The notes under the pieces are model-generated. The model ran no database searches, had not been told where the DNA came from, and saw only the letters and a program-made list of their open reading frames with translations. A program made the position numbers and the translations under genes. From the NCBI GenBank assembly GCA_946477855.1, contig CAMKZU010000004.1, forward strand, positions 1-64,000: 64,000 nucleotides of DNA, in the 5' to 3' direction. This document shows, in pieces, positions 51,109 to 59,405 of the stretch. Every line of letters starts with the position of its first letter. Within the stretch, counting starts at the first letter, position 1. This DNA is from an uncultured Lactobacillus sp. Lineage in GTDB: Bacteria > Bacillota > Bacilli > Lactobacillales > Lactobacillaceae.

Positions 51109-54100
51109 TTAGTCTTTCTTACGCTCAAGCCAAGCAGCACCTAAGGCAGTTGCTAAAGCTAAACTACCTAAAGCAAGTAAGGCTAGGTTATTCCGTTTAT
51201 CTGAGCCTGTTTGTGATAACATTTTACCTTTTTGGTTACTTGTATTTTCATTGTTATTTCTAGTGGTATATTGAACATTATTAATGCTAGTATTTTTTTT
51301 ACCACTAATTTTGTGATTATTAAAGTTATGACTAAGAATTGAGCCAATAGAATGACTATTATACTTGGTAGAAACTTTTGAAGTGTTTTTATTAGAATTT
51401 TTATGCTTTTTATTACCGTTTAACTTCTTTGAAGTTTTTTTACCAGAACTTTGATGTTTATTCTTATTTGGCTTTTTACTGTTGTTCTTATGTTTATTCT
51501 TTTTTGAATTAGAAGTATTATTCGGGTTGTTTAAGCTGTTGCTGGAGTTGGAACCATTGCCAGAGTTATTATTACTCTGATTGCTACCAGAACTGCTACC
51601 CGAGGTACTACCAGAGCCATTATTAGAACCGCTACCTGGAGTACTCCCTGGATTGTCACCAGAATCGCTACCTGGAGTACTTCCTGTGCTACCAGAACCG
51701 CTACCTGGAGTACTCCCTGTGCTACCGGAACCGCTACCCGGAGTACTCCCTGTGCTACCGGAATTGCTACCTGGAGTACTCCCTGGATTGTTACCATTCT
51801 TCTTATAAGTAAAGACAATATCTGAATTTGGTTCATCAAAAGTTGTTGTGACTGCACCATTTCCGGTCACTTCTTTGCCATTAACCAAATATAGAGTATA
51901 ACCAGGCACATTACTTTCAGGTGTGACAGTAATGTGATCACCAAAAAGGCCAGTTACTTCATGATCGTAAGTTTTTCCGTTGGTATCTGTTAAAGTTTCA
52001 TTTTTATCATCGATATAATGTACTTTAATAGTTTCAGAGTTGGGACTATAAATGAAAATAACGGTCTGCGGTGTATTTCCAAAAGTTACATTTGCTTTGT
52101 CAGGATCAGTTGTAGATTCAGGGACATCTGTTGAATTAGGATCAGTAATTATCTTTTTAGATTTAATAGTATAACCCTTAATTGAAGTAGCAGCAGTTAT
52201 CGTTGAAGTGTCACCCATAAAACCGCTTATTTCTTGATCTGGTTTGCTAGAAATTTGTTTTAAGTCGCCATTCTTATCTTGATAACGATATTGAACGGCA
52301 ATAGATTGTGCTTTATCATGTGAATATGAAAAAATAACAGTTTGTGGGTCAAAAGAGAATTTTAAATTATTGGGGTTTACTTCAGTCTGATTATTCACAG
52401 TAACTCGATAAAGTGTATAATTAGGAATTTTTCTAGCATTAATTGGATCTGTTTGCTTATCGCCATTATTACCATATTGGTAGTCTGTGGGGGAAATAAT
52501 TTTGGTTGGATCATCTTTGTCAACATACTTAATAGTAATAGAACAAGGATTTGGTACTTTGGTAATATTTACATATGTATCACTATCTTGACTGCTATCA
52601 TAATTGGACATAAAATCTTTTGCTGTCCAATTGTGTGTTTTTGCAGGCAAAATGCCATTGCCCATATTAATCCAATTGCCCTCAGTGCCAAAATAGAGAT
52701 TGTCATTAACATTATCATTATTTTTTATTATATTTTTTCTACCTAAAATAAGAGTTTGAAGGCCATCCAAACTTTGTAGCATTGCCAAACGGCCTGAGAT
52801 ATTCGAACTTTGCTTAAGGTTTGACATATCAAAGGAACTAATATCTAATTTCTTTAAGCTTCTACAATCATCAAACATAAAACTCATGTCATATACATTA
52901 GAAGTATTGAAACTGGATACGTTAATACTTGTCATACTTGCACAATTTTCAAACATGCTATGCATATCAGAAACATTAGAAGTATCAAAATTTGATAAAT
53001 CTAAACTTGTTAAAGATGTACACCAATAAAACATGTCGCTCATATCGCCTACATTAGAAGTATCAAAGCTAGATAGATCAAGTTTACTTAGACTCGAACA
53101 ACCATCAAACATATGACTCATAATTATTCCACCTTTAATAGCGGTTTTGGCAGTAGTATTAAAATGACTTAGGTCAATACTTGATAGGTGTCTGCAGTCT
53201 TTAAACATAGACTGAAATGTTGTTACATTAGAGGTATCAAAGCTAGATATGTTTAGATTAGTTAAATAAGTACAACCATCAAACATATTTGTCATAGTCT
53301 TAACATTACTTGTATTGAAAGAACTTAGATCTAAAGTTGTAAATTTTGGATTAGAGCAGTATTGAAACATGTTATCTAATTCTTTCACATTGGCAGTGTT
53401 AAAATGTGAAAGATCTAAACCAGTTAAACCACTGCAGCCATTAAACATGCCTGTCATGTCTGTTATGTGAGAAGTATCGAGGTTAGACAAGTCTATACTT
53501 GTTAAACTTTTACATGCTTTAAAAAAGTTTTTCAGGGATGTGATATTAGAAGTGTTTAAATGGGTAATATCTAAATTATTCAATGAAGTACAATTTTCAA
53601 ATAGGCCTTCCATACTAGTGACATGAGAAGTGTCAAATTTGGTTAAATCGGAACCGACTAGTTTTAAGTCAGTAAGTTTTTCATTGTAAGAAAACATGTT
53701 TGCCATGTCTGTTACATTAGAGGTGTCAAAATTTGAAACATCTAGTGTTGTTAAAGCGGTAGCATCAAACATTTTATTCATATTAGTAACTTTACTAGTA
53801 TTAAATTTAGAAACGTCTAACTTAGTTATATTGGCATAGTAAAACATTTGTTCCATATTAGTAACTTTTGAGGTATCAAAACTTGATAAATCTAGTGATG
53901 ATACACCAATTCCAGAAAACATGTTTGCCATATTTGTTACATTAGAAGTGCTAAAATGTGAAACATCTATATTTGAAGCTCTAGAAAGGTCGAACATATG
54001 CTCCATATCAGTAACCTTACTAGTATCAAATTTAGAAACATCAATATTTTTAGCAGCACAGTTGTAGAACATATATGACATATCAGTAATATTTGCAGTT

Positions 54101-54936
54101 TTAAATTTATCAATATCAAACTTGATGTTGGTCAAAGTATCGCAGTTACTAAACATATGTGACATATTGTTTACATTTGATGTATCAAAGCTTGATATGT
54201 CTAAACTTTGCAGATTTCGGCAACTATCAAACATATAAGACATGTCAGTTACATTTGTGGTTACTACTTGGTCAAGCCCGTCAATTGAAGTTAAATTAGT
54301 AAGATTTTGGAATAAACTGTTTGCTGAACCGATAATTTTTATTGGACCATCTATCACAATGTGTTCAATATCATAAACGTTTATTTTAGTCATAGTACGA
54401 GCAATACTAATATCATGGTTATCACTATTATCAAGTGTGCCACCATGAATAGTAAGTACATTATTATCATAATTTAAATTAACGTTTAAACTGTTCCAAA
54501 CCATTGAATCAGAATTTTCAGATTCTCTTTTGGCTTTGGAAACATCAAAACTGTGATCAGTTTTTTCATCGGAAGATAAGCTTGTAGTATTTTCAGACTC
54601 GGATGTATTATTTTCTGTTCCATTCTGTGCAGAATCATTATTCTGCTCATTAGCTTGAGTATTTGTATCTTCTTGATTCTGTTCTATCCCTGAATTTTCA
54701 TCTGTATTTTGATTAAACTTATTTTCAGGTACTGCACTTTTAGTTTCTGTTTTAGGTTGAACGGTTTGATAGTTAATTTTGGTTTTAACGGCAGTTCTTT
54801 TAGCTTTCTTAAAAGTTGAATGATTATTATTAGCAGTGGCGGCTTTTATTACCTTGGGTTTGCTGGTGACTAAGCCTAAAGCAGCAGCAGCTAAACTACT
54901 AAATAGCAGCTTTTCACCTTGTTTATGTTTATTCAT
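51109..54936 (-). CDS. Giant surface protein: BspA-type repeats, MucBP domains, LSQTG anchor
   Basis: 1275 aa. Signal peptide about residues 1-33 (LLFSSLAAAALGLVTSKPKV). An Asn/Glu/Thr-rich region to about 140. About 20 BspA/DUF285 leucine-rich repeats to about 740 (units such as LDLSSFDTSNVTDMANMFSG). Three MucBP-like domains (about 800-1035). A Gly-Ser-Thr-Pro repeat region (about 1045-1110), then an Asn/Lys-rich stalk. The C-terminus has MLSQTGSDKRNNLALLALGS, a helix and WLERKKD. The sorting motif is LSQTG in place of LPXTG, a one-codon change (TCA for CCA). It may be poorly sorted. Confidence 0.92.
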   Translation of the reverse strand: MNKHKQGEKLLFSSLAAAALGLVTSKPKVIKAATANNNHSTFKKAKRTAVKTKINYQTVQPKTETKSAVPENKFNQNTDENSGIEQNQEDTNTQANEQNNDSAQNGTENNTSESENTTSLSSDEKTDHSFDVSKAKRESENSDSMVWNSLNVNLNYDNNVLTIHGGTLDNSDNHDISIARTMTKINVYDIEHIVIDGPIKIIGSANSLFQNLTNLTSIDGLDQVVTTNVTDMSYMFDSCRNLQSLDISSFDTSNVNNMSHMFSNCDTLTNIKFDIDKFKTANITDMSYMFYNCAAKNIDVSKFDTSKVTDMEHMFDLSRASNIDVSHFSTSNVTNMANMFSGIGVSSLDLSSFDTSKVTNMEQMFYYANITKLDVSKFNTSKVTNMNKMFDATALTTLDVSNFDTSNVTDMANMFSYNEKLTDLKLVGSDLTKFDTSHVTSMEGLFENCTSLNNLDITHLNTSNITSLKNFFKACKSLTSIDLSNLDTSHITDMTGMFNGCSGLTGLDLSHFNTANVKELDNMFQYCSNPKFTTLDLSSFNTSNVKTMTNMFDGCTYLTNLNISSFDTSNVTTFQSMFKDCRHLSSIDLSHFNTTAKTAIKGGIIMSHMFDGCSSLSKLDLSSFDTSNVGDMSDMFYWCTSLTSLDLSNFDTSNVSDMHSMFENCASMTSINVSSFNTSNVYDMSFMFDDCRSLKKLDISSFDMSNLKQSSNISGRLAMLQSLDGLQTLILGRKNIIKNNDNVNDNLYFGTEGNWINMGNGILPAKTHNWTAKDFMSNYDSSQDSDTYVNITKVPNPCSITIKYVDKDDPTKIISPTDYQYGNNGDKQTDPINARKIPNYTLYRVTVNNQTEVNPNNLKFSFDPQTVIFSYSHDKAQSIAVQYRYQDKNGDLKQISSKPDQEISGFMGDTSTITAATSIKGYTIKSKKIITDPNSTDVPESTTDPDKANVTFGNTPQTVIFIYSPNSETIKVHYIDDKNETLTDTNGKTYDHEVTGLFGDHITVTPESNVPGYTLYLVNGKEVTGNGAVTTTFDEPNSDIVFTYKKNGNNPGSTPGSNSGSTGSTPGSGSGSTGSTPGSGSGSTGSTPGSDSGDNPGSTPGSGSNNGSGSTSGSSSGSNQSNNNSGNGSNSSNSLNNPNNTSNSKKNKHKNNSKKPNKNKHQSSGKKTSKKLNGNKKHKNSNKNTSKVSTKYNSHSIGSILSHNFNNHKISGKKNTSINNVQYTTRNNNENTSNQKGKMLSQTGSDKRNNLALLALGSLALATALGAAWLERKKD
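51625..51795 (-). repeat. 33-bp tandem repeats inside the giant surface-protein gene
   Basis: The unit encodes 11 residues (STGSTPGSGSG). Three complete near-identical copies and partial copies at both ends are visible; the DNA differs only at a few positions (GGAACC versus AGAACC, TGGAGT versus CGGAGT). Such repeats change number by slippage and set the length of the wall-spanning stalk. Confidence 0.85.
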
Positions 54937-55031
54937 ATTATATTCCTCTTCTAAATTAAACAGCGATTTAAGTCTAGTATATGTTTAAGTGTGTATAAAA
55001 TCAAACAGTTATAGTTAATATATTAAAATAC

Positions 55032-55075
55032 AAAAACGTGCTTTATAGATAATTTTTACCATAAAGTACGTTTTT
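55032..55075 (-). terminator. Terminator after the 55090 surface-protein gene
   Basis: AAAAACGTGCTTTAT pairs with ATAAAGTACGTTTTT (one G-T type mismatch) around a 14-base loop. Confidence 0.85.
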
Positions 55076-55089
55076 AGCTTTAATTGATA

Positions 55090-57891
55090 TTATTCACTTT
55101 TTCTACGGTTTAACCAGGTAGCTCCTAAAGCACCAATTAGAGCTAATCCACCTAAAGCACATATTGCTATATTTGCATATTTATTTATACCAGTTTTTGG
55201 CAAAGTTTTGATATTATTATTTGTCTTATTAGTAGGAATAGACTTTCTATTAGTCATAGGTTGGTTATTGTATTTATTCTTAGACAAATTTTTAATAGTT
55301 TTTCTCTTTGACTTTTTACCTGCAGGTATAGCTGTAGGCTTATTATCATCTGGTGTAATAGTATTTGTTCCAGCGTTATTCTCTTTTTTACTATAAATAT
55401 ATATTACACTTTGTGGAAATGTATTGAAGAATCCGGTAGCATTTTCCGGTCTTGTCTTAAGAGTATATCCAGAGACTTGCTCTGCACCTGTTGTGTAACC
55501 ATCACCTACGTAACCGTTTAATATTTTATCAGGAGCTAAAGTTTTACCATATTCGTCCTGATAATGAACAGTTACAACTCCCGCTTTAACTTTGTTTGCT
55601 GTATTGTCAGGATTTTTAGTGTAAACCAAAGTAACTTCTTGAGGCTTGTCCGAGAAAGTACCGCTGACATTTGTCGATTTGCTTTTATCCAGAGTATAGC
55701 CTGTCAAGTCACTGTATTCCGGTGCAGTGGCATCGAACGGATCACCATAATAGCCACTGGCATAATCACGATCAGGAGCAATTGTCTTTCCGCTTTCATC
55801 ATGATAATGAATAGTTATTTGTGCACCTTTGTTACGTGTGTAATACAGATAAACATCTTGAGGCGTGTTGGTAAAAGTGCCGCTAACATTTTTCGATTTG
55901 GCTTTATCCAGAGTATAGCCTGTCAAGTCGCTGTATTCCGGTGCAGAAGCATCGAACGGATCACCATAATAACCACTGGCATATTGACGATCAGGAGCAA
56001 TTGTCTTTCCGCTTTTTTCATCTTGATAATGGATGGTTATCGTTTTGCCTTTGTTGCGTGTGTAATACAGATAAACATCTTGAGGCGTGTTGGTAAAAGT
56101 GCCGCTAACATTTTTAGAATCTTCTTCATCAAAAGTATATTTTTTATTCAGCTCGCCAGGAAGCTCAGTATAATTGGTATTTTTGTCACCATAATTAATG
56201 ACATTAAACGGCTCACCAATATTGCCGTCATTAATGACTTTGTCAGCAATTATTTTTGTGGTTTTATCAGATTCATCTAAGTAATGAATTGTTACGGTTC
56301 CAGCTACTTTTTTCTTATAATATAAATTAACTTCTTGCGGTTTATCCGAAAATTGGCCAGTAAGATTAGTAGAATTAACTTTGTCAAAAGTATACTTTTT
56401 ATTCAGCTCGCCAGGAAGCTCAGTATAATTGGTATTTTTGTCACCATAATTAATGACATTAAACGGCTCACCAATATTGCCGTCATTAATGACTTTGTCA
56501 GCAATTATTTTTGTGGTTTTATCAGATTCATCTAAGTAATGAATTGTTATGGGTTCACCAGTAAATCTTCTGTAGGTATCATGTCTATCGCCTTGATAAT
56601 TTTTCATTAAATCAGCAGAATTCCATGAATAAGTACCTTTTTGAAGTGGATGAGTATCACTATAATCAACCCCCATATTGATCCAGGTTCCTGGAACAAC
56701 AAGTCCTACATTATTTTCATCACCCTTGCTTAAGACGTTAGTTGGGCCTAGAACAAGAGTTCTGAGAGAAGTTAAATTGCTGTTAGGATATGGAGAATTT
56801 CCTAACATACCCATAAAGTTAGAAATTTTGGACATATCAAGATTGGAGATATCTAAGTCCTCAAGTCTAGTACAACCAGATAACATATAAGACGAGTCTT
56901 TTATCGCACTTTTAAAAGTATTTGGAAAAACTAGGCTCTTTAATTTAGCGCATCCAAAAAACATATAGCTTATGTTTGTTACTTTCGAAAAGTTAAGCTT
57001 ATCAAACCCTGGAATTGAAGATAAACTACTGCAGCCACTAAACATATTGCTTGCATCAGTTACATGCGAAAAATCAAGGCTATCTAAACCATTAATTGTC
57101 TCTAAACTTCCACATCGCTGAAACAAACCGTCTGTTGAAGTTGTTCCTTGTGTAAATATTAAATTATCAATATTGTTAATTGTTATAAGTCCAGTTAGAT
57201 CAGCGAATATGCCAGACGCACTCCCCATTAATGTTATTTTGCTATTTATATTTATTGTCTTTATTGGCTGATTTGGCGATTTATTTAGGTAAGAGCCATC
57301 ATCAAGCATTACTCCATTGAGTCCACCTTGTCCATGTCCAATTGTTATAATAGTATAGTCTTTACCATCACCGAGATTGAGTGTTCCACCACTTTCATAT
57401 GTAAATGGTATCTGATTATACCATTTACCAGTTAGGACTTTTCTAGCTTCTTTCGGTCTAAGTCTACTGCTATTCATGTCCTGTTTAACAGTTGACTTTG
57501 ATTTATCTTCTGTATTTTCTGTATTATTGATCTGATTAGAACTAGCTAAAGAATGATCATTATTATTTGGTGTGGAATTAACATTTTGATTTGTTAAATT
57601 ATTATCAGTATCGTCAGAATTTTGACTCTCCATATAAGAAGTTTCAGAAGCTGATTCATCTGCCGCCTGCAAAAATTCTGTTTTTTCTGCTCTTGGATTG
57701 TGGGCAGTTTTATAATTAATTTTAGTTTTAATGGTTTTTCTGTTAGCCTTTTTAGTTGCTAAATTAATGTTTCCATTATATGCAGCTTTAGCAATTTGAG
57801 GCTTGGCATTAACTAAACCCAAAGCAGTAGCAGCTATGCTGCCAATTAAAATCTTTTCCTTTTGCTTAATATTATTATTACCTGTGTTCAT
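55090..57891 (-). CDS. LPKTG surface protein with leucine-rich repeats and five MucBP-type domains
   Basis: 933 aa from the ATG at 57891, AGAGGAA upstream; the frame continues to 57966 without a site. Signal peptide about residues 1-40 (ILIGSIAATALGLVNAKPQI). A short BspA-type repeat region (about 210-380) and then five MucBP-type domains (about 440-840). These fall into pairs: two copies begin IHYLDESDKTTKIIADKVI and two have the YASGYYGDPFDA motif. The C-terminus has LPKTGINKYANIAICALGGL and NRRKSE, a standard sortase anchor. Confidence 0.92.
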   Translation of the reverse strand: MNTGNNNIKQKEKILIGSIAATALGLVNAKPQIAKAAYNGNINLATKKANRKTIKTKINYKTAHNPRAEKTEFLQAADESASETSYMESQNSDDTDNNLTNQNVNSTPNNNDHSLASSNQINNTENTEDKSKSTVKQDMNSSRLRPKEARKVLTGKWYNQIPFTYESGGTLNLGDGKDYTIITIGHGQGGLNGVMLDDGSYLNKSPNQPIKTININSKITLMGSASGIFADLTGLITINNIDNLIFTQGTTSTDGLFQRCGSLETINGLDSLDFSHVTDASNMFSGCSSLSSIPGFDKLNFSKVTNISYMFFGCAKLKSLVFPNTFKSAIKDSSYMLSGCTRLEDLDISNLDMSKISNFMGMLGNSPYPNSNLTSLRTLVLGPTNVLSKGDENNVGLVVPGTWINMGVDYSDTHPLQKGTYSWNSADLMKNYQGDRHDTYRRFTGEPITIHYLDESDKTTKIIADKVINDGNIGEPFNVINYGDKNTNYTELPGELNKKYTFDKVNSTNLTGQFSDKPQEVNLYYKKKVAGTVTIHYLDESDKTTKIIADKVINDGNIGEPFNVINYGDKNTNYTELPGELNKKYTFDEEDSKNVSGTFTNTPQDVYLYYTRNKGKTITIHYQDEKSGKTIAPDRQYASGYYGDPFDASAPEYSDLTGYTLDKAKSKNVSGTFTNTPQDVYLYYTRNKGAQITIHYHDESGKTIAPDRDYASGYYGDPFDATAPEYSDLTGYTLDKSKSTNVSGTFSDKPQEVTLVYTKNPDNTANKVKAGVVTVHYQDEYGKTLAPDKILNGYVGDGYTTGAEQVSGYTLKTRPENATGFFNTFPQSVIYIYSKKENNAGTNTITPDDNKPTAIPAGKKSKRKTIKNLSKNKYNNQPMTNRKSIPTNKTNNNIKTLPKTGINKYANIAICALGGLALIGALGATWLNRRKSE
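56129..56549 (-). repeat. Near-identical 255-bp duplication of a MucBP domain
   Basis: The segment 56129-56300 recurs at 56384-56549, offset by 255 bases (85 codons), with only a few base differences. A second, slightly shorter duplicated pair lies at about 55640-56120. This points to recent internal duplication or gene conversion in the gene. Confidence 0.85.
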
Positions 57892-58009
57892 ATTAAATTC
57901 CTCTTCTAAATTGCATAACACTATATCTTTAGTATATTTATGTGCAGCACAAAAATCAAGATTCAACCAAATAATATATTATTGCTTATTTTAAAAAATC
58001 ATCATAATA

Positions 58010-58048
58010 AAAAGCGCATATTCAAGATAAATTTGAATATGCGCTTTT
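58010..58048 (-). terminator. Terminator after the LRR secreted-protein gene
   Basis: A perfect stem of about 16 bp (AAAAGCGCATATTCAA with TTGAATATGCGCTTTT) with a 6-base loop. Confidence 0.92.
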
Positions 58049-58088
58049 ATATATAAAGTTAAACTATACTGTTTATATTATCTCTAAC

Positions 58089-59249
58089 CTAATCAGTAAT
58101 TACAAATGGAAAGATTAGGTAGCCACCAGCACCTGAATTACCTTTGAAGTTGATAGTCATATATCCTTTGTATCCAACAGGAAGACCCGAAAGATCCCAG
58201 ACAACGTGTTGACCATCAGCAGTTACTTGTCCTGCATTGTCCTTCCATTTGCTGAGATATGCTGAAGCAAAATGATCCTCATTATCATCATTGGCGATCC
58301 TGATAGTCATTTGGCTGCCATCCACATCGATAAAAGGTGGGTAAGTTACCGTAATATATGGTGTTTTTTGTGAAACTCCGAGTGTATTATAAGCACCAGC
58401 TTGATAGTAAGCACTTAGAATGCCATTTTTACGAAGGTTTTCATCAGAACCTAAAGGTGAGAAGTCTGTAATAGCATTATATGAAATCGAGCAATCATAC
58501 AATTTTGGTTTATTAGCCAATGCAGAAATGTCCCTAATTTGACATTGTTGTAATACTACACTACTCAAATTGTTTAAATCTTTTAATGCACTTATATCAT
58601 AAAGAGTGCTGTAAGCTAGTGCAGTTCCATAATACCTTAGGTTAAGATCAATGCTTGGTGATAAATTAATTGACTCTAATTTAGTTGCATATTGTAAGCC
58701 TTCTAAAGATTGAATATTCATGTAAGCTAAATAGTAATACGGATCTTCTTCAGCATGGTTAACATCCAAGTTAAGACTGGTCATGTTAGCCAAGTCGTCT
58801 TTAGTAACTTTAGCTACACCAGTTTCTGAATCATCAGAATATAAGCTGTAAGCAATAACTTTTTGCAAGTTTTGATCTGGCATCCAGTCATCAATTGATT
58901 CGCTTTCTTTAGTAGTCACTTTAGCTGGTGCGCTAGTTGTATTAGCTTGAGTTTGGGTGTTAATTTTACCAGATTCTTCATCTTTGTTCACATCAGTATT
59001 GGATTCTGCAACGTTGTTGCTAGGCTTGTCTTTAGTAGCTTTATAATCAGCTTTTTTATTAAATGAAACAAAACCTGTCTTGTCATTAGCAGTTTTTGTA
59101 TTTAAGCTTTGCGCAGCCAGTGTGCTTCCAGATACGCTGTCAGCTTTAACTGCATGTGGGCCACCAACAACTAGTGCCAGTGCGGCAGCAGTAATTCCAC
59201 TAAATAGCAATTTCTTGCTTTGTTTACTTAGTTCTATGTGTTTATTCAT
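58089..59249 (-). CDS. Secreted leucine-rich-repeat protein without a wall anchor
   Basis: 386 aa. Signal peptide about residues 1-37 (KLLFSGITAAALALVVGGPH, then AVKADS). Charged Lys/Asn/Thr region to about 125, then an internalin-like LRR region (LEGLQYATKLESINLSPSID, DISALKDLNNLSSVVLQQCQ, DISALANKPKLYDCSISYNA) and a beta-rich end. There is no LPXTG, SLAP or membrane segment. The repeat part is clearly homologous to the protein at 59406-61274. It would be released or held by other contacts. Confidence 0.9.
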   Translation of the reverse strand: MNKHIELSKQSKKLLFSGITAAALALVVGGPHAVKADSVSGSTLAAQSLNTKTANDKTGFVSFNKKADYKATKDKPSNNVAESNTDVNKDEESGKINTQTQANTTSAPAKVTTKESESIDDWMPDQNLQKVIAYSLYSDDSETGVAKVTKDDLANMTSLNLDVNHAEEDPYYYLAYMNIQSLEGLQYATKLESINLSPSIDLNLRYYGTALAYSTLYDISALKDLNNLSSVVLQQCQIRDISALANKPKLYDCSISYNAITDFSPLGSDENLRKNGILSAYYQAGAYNTLGVSQKTPYITVTYPPFIDVDGSQMTIRIANDDNEDHFASAYLSKWKDNAGQVTADGQHVVWDLSGLPVGYKGYMTINFKGNSGAGGYLIFPFVITD

Positions 59250-59363
59250 AATTTTTACCTCTTAAATTATTAACCAATAACAATTTACACTATCATTGTA
59301 TATCCATAATATAATAATTTCAAGATGTAACAACTATACTTTTCTAAAATAGTATATAAAAAT

Positions 59364-59405
59364 ACACTCAATAGAGTGCATTTATACTTTGATTGAGTGT
59401 AATTT
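59364..59405 (-). terminator. Terminator of the 59406 gene
   Basis: ACACTCAAT pairs with ATTGAGTGT around a 19-base loop, followed by TATTTTTA on the minus strand. Confidence 0.75.

Noticed and set aside
51625-51795. Regular repeats that could suggest a CRISPR array
   Set aside because: The units are in frame with a protein, contiguous with no spacers, and encode STGSTPGSGSG. No cas genes are seen.
51531-51860. Open frames in both directions within the Gly-Ser-Thr-Pro repeats
   Set aside because: These are frame shadows of the 33-bp repeats and have repeat-like translations only.
55564-56280. 238-codon open frame on the plus strand
   Set aside because: It is antisense to the duplicated MucBP modules, with the same unit repeated. 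Length comes from the repeat, not from coding selection.
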